NCBI GenBank assembly: GCA_964471235.1
Contig: CAYYGL010000151.1
Location: 1-11,761 of the forward strand
Direction of reading: 5' to 3'
Source: CAYYGL01 sp964471235
GTDB lineage: Bacteria > Calditrichota > Calditrichia > RBG-13-44-9 > J075
DNA: 11,761 bases
Part shown: piece after piece, positions 1 to 7,700 of the stretch
Layout: the number at the start of each line of letters is the position of its first letter
Numbering within the stretch: position 1 is the stretch's first letter
Made by a program: the position numbers and the translations under genes
Notes under the pieces: model-generated
What the model was told of the DNA's origin: nothing
What the model saw: the letters and a program-made list of their open reading frames with translations, nothing else
Database searches by the model: none

Positions 1-106
1 CGAGCATTAAAAATAGCCCGATTAATTATTCAAACTCCATAATTTTGACGATCCGTCGCTCTCTCACCCTTTCCTTATACCCTATACCCCTATACCTCTT
101 CTCATC
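1..106. other. Non-coding tail after the beta-propeller gene, with short tandem repeat
   Basis: No gene is visible in this stretch. It holds three copies of TATACC at 76-81, 83-88 and 91-96, a 7-8 nt tandem repeat. It also holds a small 4-bp hairpin (GACG/CGTC arms near 48-58) that, read on the minus strand, lies about 50 nt past the stop codon of the beta-propeller gene. No T-run follows it, so a terminator cannot be called. Confidence 0.4.
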
Positions 107-1180
107 TCACTCCACCCATTCAGCCAGAAAGATATTGGTATCGCCCGGCTTTTTGTTAAAGCGGTTGGAGGCAAACACCAGGTATTTAGCATCATGAGTG
201 AACATGGGAAATCCGTCAAAAGTGTCGTTGAAAGTGATTTGCTCCAGCCCGGTGCCGTCCAGGTTAATCAGGTAGAGGTCGAAGTTGCGCCCGTTCTGAC
301 TGTTGACATTGGATGCAAAAATCACCCGTTTGCCGTCCGGATGGAAATAAGGGGCAAAACTGGCTTTGCCGAAATGGGTGATCTGGCGAATATTGGTGCC
401 GTCGGAATTCATCACATAAAGCTCCAGGGTAGTGGGGCGCACGTAACCCAGTTTTACCAGTTCATCGTAATCCTTAAGCTCTTCCGGTGTTTTCGGTCGG
501 CTGGCGCGAAAAACGATTTGCTTTCCATCCGGCGAGAAAAACGGACCGCCGTCATATCCTTTGGCATGGGTCAGGCGGGTCTGGTTACTGCCGTCAATGT
601 TCATAATGTAAATCTCCGGGTCGCCATCTCGGGTAGAGGTAAAGGCAATTTTATCCCCTTTCGGAGAGACCACTGCTTCGGCATCGTAGCCGGGGGTATT
701 GGTGAGTTGTTTGACGATTTTCCCATCCAGGGTAGCGACAAAAATATCGTAGGTCTTATAAAGTTCCCAGACATACCCGCGGGAGCGGTCCGGCGGGGGC
801 GGGCAGTTTTCATCTGCCAGGTGAGTGGAAGCGTAAAGAATCAATGTATCACCGGGCAGGAAATAGGAGCAGGTGGTGCGTCCTTTCCCGGTAGAGATCA
901 TCTTTTTGCCGCTGCCGTCTAAGTTCATCACAAAAATCTGGTCGCATTTTAAATCACCGTGGGTGGTTTGGTACACCAGCTTCTTTTCATCGAAAGAAAA
1001 ATAAGCCTCGGCGTTTTCGCCTTCATCGGTGAGCATCTTCAGACTACGAAAATGTTTTTCACCTTTAAGGATAAAAGACGTATCAGGTTTTTGCTGCTCC
1101 CCGGCTTTTTTTTGACATTGCAGCGCCAGAAAGGCAAGAAGCATCATTAACAGAGAGGAAAGAAACCGTAAGATACGCAT
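107..1180 (-). CDS. PD40/TolB-like beta-propeller exported protein
   Basis: A 357-residue exported protein built of TolB-type (PD40/WD40-like) repeats. Residues 1-21 form a signal sequence ending ALQC with Cys22. Lipoprotein attachment at Cys22 is possible, but Gln at position -1 is not a normal lipobox residue (Gly/Ala/Ser expected), so it may instead be a soluble periplasmic protein. Blades are marked by the recurring pattern 'SPDGK.IVF.S.. / (I/L)Y.MN.DG...(R/Q).(L/I)T' at about residues 81-95, 145-160, 164-204, 208-268, 270-316 and 321-355. A loop at residues 123-141 with CPPPPDRSRGYVW is a distinctive insertion that I recall from a subgroup of TolB-like proteins. Such propellers bind partner proteins or ligands; no catalytic residues are evident and the function is unknown. 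The start is supported by AAGGAG (1186-1191) five nt upstream of ATG. A candidate promoter at 1258-1286 suggests it can be transcribed separately. Confidence 0.85.
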   Translation of the reverse strand: MRILRFLSSLLMMLLAFLALQCQKKAGEQQKPDTSFILKGEKHFRSLKMLTDEGENAEAYFSFDEKKLVYQTTHGDLKCDQIFVMNLDGSGKKMISTGKGRTTCSYFLPGDTLILYASTHLADENCPPPPDRSRGYVWELYKTYDIFVATLDGKIVKQLTNTPGYDAEAVVSPKGDKIAFTSTRDGDPEIYIMNIDGSNQTRLTHAKGYDGGPFFSPDGKQIVFRASRPKTPEELKDYDELVKLGYVRPTTLELYVMNSDGTNIRQITHFGKASFAPYFHPDGKRVIFASNVNSQNGRNFDLYLINLDGTGLEQITFNDTFDGFPMFTHDAKYLVFASNRFNKKPGDTNIFLAEWVE

Positions 1181-1515
1181 GACGTCTCCTTTGCTAAATA
1201 GCTGTTTTAAAAAATTTGGAAGAAGATAAGCATAATCGGTGAAATTGCGAAAGGGAAATTAAAAGAAAGGGAGGCATTGCTATCAAAGAATCGCGGCGAA
1301 TGAAGACATGGGACAGTTTCAGCCAGGGGGAGGAGAACAACATGCTAACAATTGAAAGTTGAAAATAATGAAATCAGCAATTCCAAGTTTTTCCGGAACG
1401 CAGGCACGTTTTTATCCTTTAACCGTTTTCTTTGACGGAATGGGACCTGCTCCGGTATCCGCAGAAAGCTTCACGGTTCCCCTCTGCAAATGCGCCGGCA
1501 GCATATATGACCCAT
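1181..1515. other. 335-nt intergenic region
   Basis: This spacer lies between the isomerase gene stop and the beta-propeller gene start. It holds the candidate promoter at 1258-1286, a small palindrome GCTAAATAGC at 1193-1202 just upstream of the ribosome binding site, and a 5-bp inverted repeat (GCAGA/TCTGC) with a long loop in the 1460-1500 area. No convincing rho-independent terminator for the isomerase gene was found. A plus-strand reading frame runs through part of it but is judged spurious. Confidence 0.45.
1258..1286 (-). promoter_or_regulatory. Candidate sigma-70-like promoter for the beta-propeller gene
   Basis: On the minus strand, TTGATA (1281-1286) is followed after exactly 17 nt by TTTAAT (1258-1263). 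Each hexamer matches 5 of 6 bases of the TTGACA/TATAAT consensus. Transcription would begin near 1250, giving a leader of about 70 nt that carries the AAGGAG ribosome binding site. The consensus used by this organism's main sigma factor is unknown, so the call rests on the match and the position alone. Confidence 0.5.
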
Positions 1516-3147
1516 TCACTCTTTCCGTTCCGAATCCGCTTCTCTTCCGATCTCCATACTCCATAAGGGATTCACGGTCGGATACGCCAGGCGATTGCTG
1601 CCGGTGCGAAATAACTGTAAATTTGCCCAGCGGGATTTCTTAAAATCTATAATCGTGATGGTATCCAATACTGATCGATAGATATGAACCGGGTAGCGCG
1701 AGGATAACTCGTTAAGATTTTTATTGAGGGCGTTCAGTATATTCTGGTGATAAGCATCATTTTTTACCTGACGGGCGACATCCGAAAAACGAGGGGGTTG
1801 ATCTTTCCGCAATTGATAACGGCTGCGATGCGCCTGGAAATATGCCCGAACGGTTCCACTATCAACCTGAACATCACGGGTCAGGTATTGCCAGGTCTCC
1901 TCAAAAACCCACTTATCCTGCCACCGGGCTAACTCTTTTTTAACCCCGGGGGCATTTTGCAAATTCAATCGACGAGCTTCTTGTTCCAGAAAATAATCCC
2001 GGATGGTTAATGCCACGGCTTTATGAAGCGCTATCGTTAACCCCCGGGCGTCCTGCAATTTTTTGTTAATCTTATCGGTTTCGAAATGATTTAAAAAATC
2101 CTTAATCGACATCCTCCCGTCCCGCCAGGTAAAGAACGATTCAGCAAGATGCTGTTTCAGCTTATACAAACCCGGTTGAGCAGTTGATGCCTTGTGAACC
2201 GCTTCTACAAAAGGAGGCGAGGTGTTCTGTGGTTTCTTTTGCCATTCCCTCACCGCATCCAGCAAAAGATTAAAGGCCTCTTTTTTGGTGACCACTTTTT
2301 TGGAATTCATCAGGTGGGTTCCATGTTGCAGGAGCCCCTCTTGCAATTTTTGTTGATAAAGAATTTTTCTGAATGTCGGTGCTTTGGCAATATATTCATT
2401 CTCCGTCACTGCCTTGCGCCGAATATCCAGCACCTGAAAAATATAAAATTTACCATTGATTTCTACCGGATCGGAAATGTCACCGTAAGGCAGGTCTTTG
2501 ATAGCATTAAATACCTCCGGGGTCACTTGTTGCCAGGTAAGATATCGGGTTTCCAGGGATTTGGGATTTATCTGTACTTCCGGATTCGAGTGAATCAATT
2601 CATCTACGACATCGGCATATCCCCGCTCTTTCATTTCGGCGGAAATCTCCGCCGCTTTTTGAGCATCGTTTTCCACCCAGTAGCGGAACTTAAAGCTGAC
2701 TTTGGATTTGTTGATCGCTTCTCGAATCTCATCCATGGATATGGTAATGTGCTGTTTCACCTTCCGCTCAATTAATTCATCGATCAAAAGTTCGTTCAGC
2801 ATGCGTCGCATAGAATGCTTCACGAACGGGCTCTGGTCAAACCCCAGTCGGTATCCTTCTTTTGCCAGCAGCAGTTCGTTGATCATGTATTTCAGGTAAG
2901 TTAATTTGGGATTGTTGCCGGTTTTTAAATGAGCGAACCCGGTCTCATAACTCCGGCGGAAGTCTTCTACAGAGATTACCCGGTCTCCTACCCGTGCCAC
3001 GGCAATTTCGGACTCCTTAACATTCGGGGTTTTATCCGTGCAGCCGGTCAGAAAGATCGTAAGGATGAGAAAAGTAAGAAGAGAAAATAAATGATGGAAC
3101 CGCCTCCGGGAGAGGGTGCGGCAGAAACAAATCAAATGGGAAAACAT
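1516..3147 (-). CDS. Parvulin-type (PpiC/SurA-like) peptidyl-prolyl isomerase lipoprotein
   Basis: A 543-residue predicted lipoprotein: an Arg-rich n-region, a hydrophobic stretch of about residues 19-33, then lipobox LTGC with Cys36. After it comes a SurA-N-like segment (VARVGDRVISVEDFRRSYE, residues 50-68), then helices rich in Leu/Glu/Arg (about 80-150). A parvulin-like region follows at about 150-245, ending in the typical pattern RYLTWQQVTPEVFNAIKDLP then ISDPVEINGKFYIFQVLDIR. Residues 405-490 (VDSGTVRAYFQAHRSRYQ and after) resemble the entry to a second SurA-like module but without a clear second isomerase core. Such proteins help outer-membrane proteins fold in the periplasm, which fits the OMP genes just upstream. 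The sequence matches parvulins only in part, so it may act as a chaperone without isomerase activity. The start is the first ATG before the signal; the nearest Shine-Dalgarno, AAGGTGG (3163-3169), sits 15 nt away, which is rather far. The 305-nt upstream spacer allows independent transcription. Confidence 0.78.
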   Translation of the reverse strand: MFSHLICFCRTLSRRRFHHLFSLLTFLILTIFLTGCTDKTPNVKESEIAVARVGDRVISVEDFRRSYETGFAHLKTGNNPKLTYLKYMINELLLAKEGYRLGFDQSPFVKHSMRRMLNELLIDELIERKVKQHITISMDEIREAINKSKVSFKFRYWVENDAQKAAEISAEMKERGYADVVDELIHSNPEVQINPKSLETRYLTWQQVTPEVFNAIKDLPYGDISDPVEINGKFYIFQVLDIRRKAVTENEYIAKAPTFRKILYQQKLQEGLLQHGTHLMNSKKVVTKKEAFNLLLDAVREWQKKPQNTSPPFVEAVHKASTAQPGLYKLKQHLAESFFTWRDGRMSIKDFLNHFETDKINKKLQDARGLTIALHKAVALTIRDYFLEQEARRLNLQNAPGVKKELARWQDKWVFEETWQYLTRDVQVDSGTVRAYFQAHRSRYQLRKDQPPRFSDVARQVKNDAYHQNILNALNKNLNELSSRYPVHIYRSVLDTITIIDFKKSRWANLQLFRTGSNRLAYPTVNPLWSMEIGREADSERKE

Positions 3148-3201
3148 ATCGGAACGATTTAACCACCTTTTTACAATTAAAGAAACTCTTCAGTTGTTTT
3201 G

Positions 3202-3219
3202 CCACAGAGAGCGCAGAGG
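3202..3219. repeat. CAGAG-type short intergenic repeat motif
   Basis: The stretch CCACAGAGAGCGCAGAGG contains CAGAG twice at 9-nt spacing. Similar strings (variants of CACAGAG..CGCAGAGG, or on the other strand CCTCTGCG..CTCTGTGG) are, to my knowledge, scattered through intergenic regions of many environmental bacterial genomes. It lies in the presumed leader of the isomerase gene, about 55 nt upstream of the ATG. Its function is unknown. Confidence 0.4.
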
Positions 3220-3342
3220 TAATTGAGAATATGAAAAAATTTATCAAAAAAAAGGTATAACAGGAAATTTTGCAGAATTTAATGCGTTATTTCCGGTTTT
3301 TCCTTTGAATTCCTTTTCTGAAAATTCTGTGGTTGAATAGTT

Positions 3343-3357
3343 ACCAATTGAATTGGT
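3343..3357. repeat. 15-nt palindrome (ACCAATT-G-AATTGGT)
   Basis: A perfect inverted repeat with 7-nt arms around one base, about 100 nt downstream of the PorV-like stop codon and 196 nt upstream of the isomerase start. The single-base centre makes it more like a protein-binding dyad than an RNA hairpin. No T-run follows. Confidence 0.35.
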
Positions 3358-3374
3358 TCAGAAGTTTAATGAAA

Positions 3375-3448
3375 CGATTCCGGATGTTTCGCACAACCGG
3401 GGAAAAATGGTCGGAATTCCCGGTACTGTTGAAAGCGATTCCGGATGT
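3375..3448. repeat. 13-nt direct repeat pair (CGATTCCGGATGT)
   Basis: CGATTCCGGATGT occurs at 3375-3387 and again at 3436-3448, 61 nt apart, each preceded by GAAA (with one extra G in the second copy). The second copy ends just before the stop codon of the PorV-like gene. The sequences between and after the copies do not align, so this is not a simple tandem duplication. Confidence 0.5.
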
Positions 3449-3452
3449 GGAA

Positions 3453-4505
3453 TCAATCAAAAATAATTCCAATGGAAAACCGATGGGCACTCTGCAACGG
3501 TCCCCAGTCTGAATACGCATAATCAATCCGGAATCCGATTTTGCCCGGTTCGTAATAATCTACACCACCGCCCACGGTAAGTCCGTTAACGGCGTCTTGT
3601 TCAAATAGGTTGTCATAACCCGCCCGGAGAAAGAAAATACCGGCATAACCGTATTCAATCCCCATGTTGATGCTTTCGGTTGCCTGACTGGGATGGTTAA
3701 CATCCGATGAAAGGGTAACATTGCCCAATGCCCCCCAATTCATGGTATAGGAAACTCCGGCTTTAAACATCAGGGGGAGGGGGAAGGAGTTTACCTTGTA
3801 TTGCACCTGGACCCGGTCAATATTTTCATTTTCCTTATCCGGGTCGGTGGTGGTATCCAGGTCTCTCCCGGAAAGACTGATTTCTCCGCCGAAGTTCCGG
3901 ATACTCATCCCCAGACGAAGCCCCTGTACGGGGGTCTTATAGAAAATTCCCATGTCAATTGCTGCGGCGCCCCCGGTCTCATTCCAGATTTTTTGATTGA
4001 TATATTTACCGGTGATTCCAAAACTGAAATTCGGTGTTAACGCCAGGGCATAGGTAACTCCTATAGCAAAATCCCGGGCGCCATAAGTTTCCCCGGTACC
4101 CTCCGGTTTTTCGACCGTACGTACCGGCTGTTCACCATAATCCAGCAAGATCAGACTGATCCCCAGGGAGGATCGCAAGATTGGCAGCGGCATGGTTGCC
4201 CCGATAAACTCATAGTTGGTTTCCACCAGCCATTTATTGTGCATTAATTCCAGTTGGATATTATCCATCCAAACAATGCCAGCCGGGTTATAATAGAGCG
4301 CAGTTGGATCGTTGGCAATGGCGACATAAGCCCCACCCATTGCCATGGCGCGGGCACCCACACCAATTTCCAGAAATGTTGCCGCATCCGTGCCGGTACC
4401 GCTCACATTGCTGTTAAACTGTGTTCCACCGGTAGTCTTTTGGGAAAAAACCGCCGTGGAAAATAAAACGATTACCGCTAAACCCATGATTACCTGTTTC
4501 ATCAT
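3453..4505 (-). CDS. PorV/PorQ-family outer-membrane beta-barrel protein
   Basis: A 350-residue protein with an N-terminal signal peptide (cleavage probably after Ser21). It carries the family signature FLEIGVGARAMAMGGAY at residues 45-61, followed by NDPTALYYNPAG (65-76). The rest is alternating strands with aromatic/Gly patterns typical of a 14-strand FadL-like barrel, ending SIGIIFD rather than in a terminal Phe or Tyr. In Porphyromonas and Flavobacterium, PorV is an outer-membrane component of type IX secretion that receives cargo and takes it to the surface attachment complex; many FCB genomes outside Bacteroidetes carry several paralogues of unknown role. Here it follows a large cargo-like gene, suggesting a matched pair, but this is inferred from position. 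Two ATG codons are adjacent (4503-4505 and 4500-4502); AGGT lies about six nt upstream of the first. Confidence 0.85.
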   Translation of the reverse strand: MMKQVIMGLAVIVLFSTAVFSQKTTGGTQFNSNVSGTGTDAATFLEIGVGARAMAMGGAYVAIANDPTALYYNPAGIVWMDNIQLELMHNKWLVETNYEFIGATMPLPILRSSLGISLILLDYGEQPVRTVEKPEGTGETYGARDFAIGVTYALALTPNFSFGITGKYINQKIWNETGGAAAIDMGIFYKTPVQGLRLGMSIRNFGGEISLSGRDLDTTTDPDKENENIDRVQVQYKVNSFPLPLMFKAGVSYTMNWGALGNVTLSSDVNHPSQATESINMGIEYGYAGIFFLRAGYDNLFEQDAVNGLTVGGGVDYYEPGKIGFRIDYAYSDWGPLQSAHRFSIGIIFD

Positions 4506-4764
4506 TCTACTACCTGTTTATATGGTTGTTATTCCTGGTTTTCCGGATTTACCCGATGCTTTTATCGCATGATATCTCAACGGAACATCCCACCCTTCCG
4601 GTAAGAGCAGGCTTGTGAAACATCAAAACGCGAAATATGAACCGTAATGTTACCGCGGGCAGAACACTGGGGTAGTGTCATCTGCTGCTTAGCCTAACGA
4701 TCACATAAATGTTGTCGTTTTGGTGCCCATCACCCAACGATTCGTTTCCGGTTCTCGAATCTTC
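4506..4764. other. 259-nt spacer between the exported-protein and PorV-like genes
   Basis: No gene is visible. It holds the stem-loop at 4659-4685 and a minor inverted repeat ATGC/GCAT (around 4557-4571). No clear promoter hexamer pair was found on the minus strand. The spacing is long for an operon, but no terminator was seen. Confidence 0.4.
4659..4685 (-). other. Intercistronic stem-loop, 10 bp with a 2-nt bulge
   Basis: On the minus strand, GCAGA-TG-ACACT pairs with AGTGT-TCTGC across a five-nt loop (ACCCC), giving ten base pairs interrupted by the two-nt bulge TG. It lies about 80 nt past the stop codon of the large exported-protein gene and about 154 nt before the PorV-like start. No T-run follows it, so it is not a classical terminator. 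It could be an mRNA processing or stability element. Confidence 0.5.
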
Positions 4765-7700
4765 TTATTTAATTACCGCAAATTTCCCGGTTTTGGTGCC
4801 GATACCGGGAGCGTCTACCACGTAGAAATAAACCCCATGGGCAATTTCCAGACCATCCTTGGTACGTAAATCCCATGATAAGCGGCGGTTCTTTTCCGTC
4901 GCTGAGTGTTGCAGGGTGCGCACCAATCGTCCCGAGGCAGTGAAAATTTTTACCGTACATTGGCGGGGTAAATTGACGAAATCGATTCGCCGGTCACCCC
5001 GCCCTTCGTCGGGATTGAAGACTTTTCGTTCCAGGGTGCTGACGGCGATGTAAGGATCCGGCACCGTGTAGATATTATCCAGGTCGTTCTTTGCTTTTTC
5101 GTTACTATAACTGTTGCCGACCATGGTGAATTCAAAAGCGTCGTAACGGTCGAAGGATTTTTTAGTAACGATTTTTAATACATCCCCTTCCCGGGGCGCA
5201 ATCCAATCCGCAGTGTCAACCGTCGCCGGGTAATCAAATTTGAAGCGGTATAAGGTTTTCCGATCGTGCGGATTGTTAAAGATGGTGATGATATCCCCTT
5301 CATCCAGAACACCAAATTCCGGTGCATTATCAATGTACAAAAATGACATCTTATATTGATTATCCGGATCGGTTACATCCCATATCTGGAAATTCGCCGG
5401 GCGGTGATTGAATGATGTATCTGCGCCGATACCCATAATCCGGAATTCATAATCCCTCGGCACCATCACATCCTGGGCAGGATTCGTAAGGTTAATCGGT
5501 CGTAACTGGCTGTTCCCGCTGGTCCACCCGGTTCGAGCAGAATCATAGCCCGTTGTATCGGTATACATTGTTACCCGGAAGCCGTCTGCCAGGTAGCGTT
5601 CGGTTAGCTCATTATTATGCGGATCATTAATGACGGTCACGGTGGAATTCTCGGTCACCGAATAGATGGTCATTTGATTTAATTTCCCGGTGAAATTGAG
5701 CGTATCGAACTGTTCCAAACTTCCATCGTCATCAAATTCAACCCGGTACCGGTATCCGTTTTTGATGAGCAGGGGATTATAGACGGCCACGGAAATGGTG
5801 CCGGTGCCACGACCACTCACATGTTCGATCCCATCGTCATCCAATTGGGGGCTCTGCCAACCCGCCGAATGTTCGGTGGGGATGACCTGAGCCGTGTTGG
5901 GATCAAAGGAAATCGGTCTTCCCAACGGGTCTATCTGGATATTCACCGGTGATTCGGTGGGGGAGATGGGGAGCAGATTTTGTTTGGGAGAAATATCCGG
6001 GTAAAAATCCGGGTGATACCCCTGGTCAATAGAGGCGACGGCATAGAAATAAGTGCGTCCGTTGGTGACATCGGTATCCACAAAGTTGTGTTCCAGACCG
6101 CTGTCAGTTCCCATATTATAAGTGATCCCAAGGTCGCTGGAGCCGCCTATTTCACTACCAATTCGAACCGGATGAGGTCCTTTTAAACCATCGATTTTAT
6201 CAAAAATTGCCATTGGCTTAAAAAGGAGGGGATTTCCAAAAGCATCGGTAATGGTTTTAATTTCATTGAAGGTCGGATCGGTACTGCGGTATACGTAATA
6301 TGCCTCAAAGTCCTTCCCATAGATGGGGTCCCGGGAGCGTTCCGCCCGGCTGTCCCAACTTAAAAACACCCGGTGATCATCCGCATAAGCGGTCAAAAGA
6401 GGTTGGAGTGGCGGTTTGGCGAAATTGTAGTCTTTGTCATAAATTTCCTGCATGGTGCGTTTATTGCGGAGGATATCATCAAAATCATTTCCGAACAACA
6501 GGGCAATGGCATAGCGATGGGTGCGCTCGTTATCGTTGAATTGGATATAGCCGCTGCCGTAGGTAAAGGAGATATCCGTGGTGTAGCCGGGTACAATTTC
6601 GAAGGTGCCGGGTAAGGTTTCCACACTCCAGAAGTGTTCATCATTTCTACCGCCATAGCCAAAATTTGCCTGAGTGCTGCGCAGGAAAAATGAGGTTAAT
6701 CCCACCTGGTCGGATTCATCATTGTCGGTCTGGTCAAAGTTGGGTTCCCCGGGGTCCGGTTGACCGTTGGCTTCGGTGCCATCCGGATCCGGCCCATGGT
6801 ATTCCAGAAATTGGGGACCCAACCCATCGGAGCCCAGGTCATCATTGAGCGGCTCAATATCCAGAATCCCGTTTTCATTTACGTCTTCACCGGGGTCTAA
6901 AGTGCCGTTGAAATTCACGTCTTCGTTATCCCATACTCCGTTCATGTTCGTGTCTTCCCATGGGACCCAATCGCCGTCATCGTCAATGCCGTTGCTCTGG
7001 CTCTCATCGGTTAAGCCATCCTGGTCGTTGTCAATGCCATCAAAAGAAAGCCCGGGGCTTTCCAAAAAAGCAAAGCCGAAATATCCCAGGGGGAGTCCCT
7101 CATTGGAAATAAACAGCTTATTCCAGGAATAGGTGATATCATCAATTTCATCGAAGAAGGCATCATCATTGGTAAAGCTGCCACCCAAATCGGGGTCGCA
7201 GTACATTCCCACCACTGCCTTGGGTAAATCCTGGGCGCCCTCATACAAACTGATATCATAGATACAAATCAGAATATCCTCTGCCAGACGGGCATTCCAC
7301 TGGTAATCCCGGTTTTCGATTTTAATGCCTAATCCTCGTCTACCGTTGGGCCATCCGGCAGTATCGCCGGGGAAAGGATAATATTCGAATTCGTCATTTT
7401 CTCGATCATCCATAGCGTAATAGATTTCCTGGTCAGCACGAATAAAAGCGCCAAACTCGCCGTTCCAGCGCCCGGCGCGCACCCCGGGCCGGTTCTCCCC
7501 GGGCTGCCGATCGTCCCCCGGGTAAGTGCCTACGGGCCAGTATTCGGGCCAGGTTTCCTTGCGACTGCTGATGGCAAACCAATTAACCTCATTCTTCATG
7601 CTTAAATCCAATTGACCATTGCCATTGAAGTCTTCTTCCGGCTGTAATTTGCCATCACCTTCCCCCTCATCACCGGTGTTGGGAAAACCGTCTTTTCCCA

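Larger units (their letters stand above)
3148..3452. other. 305-nt intergenic region with short repeats
   Basis: This is the spacer between the PorV-like gene and the isomerase gene. It contains the AAGGTGG ribosome binding site (3163-3169), the CAGAG repeat motif at 3202-3219, an 8-A run (T on the minus strand) near 3246-3253, a 15-nt palindrome of 7-nt arms around one base (ACCAATT/AATTGGT, 3343-3357), an inverted repeat ACCGGG..AA / TTCCCGGT (3396-3424), and one copy of the 13-nt direct repeat; the second copy runs up to the PorV-like stop. None of the hairpins is followed on the minus strand by a clear T-run, so no terminator is called. Confidence 0.45.

Noticed and set aside
194..922. 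242-residue plus-strand frame opposite the beta-propeller gene
   Set aside because: It lies wholly antisense to a gene with clear repeat motifs and a ribosome binding site, and it shows no recognisable domain; an antisense shadow.
1326..1643. Plus-strand frame of about 94 residues preceded by a purine-rich GGGGGAGGAG
   Set aside because: The Shine-Dalgarno-like string fits an ATG at 1342 that opens only six codons before a stop. The longer frame has a poorly placed TTG start, unremarkable composition, and overlaps the end of the isomerase gene antisense.
2194..2775. 193-residue plus-strand frame opposite the isomerase gene
   Set aside because: Antisense to a well supported lipoprotein gene, with no signal, domain or ribosome binding site evidence.
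3396..3424. GC-rich inverted repeat after the PorV-like gene as a terminator
   Set aside because: One arm has an extra base, the loop is long, and no T-run follows on the minus strand.
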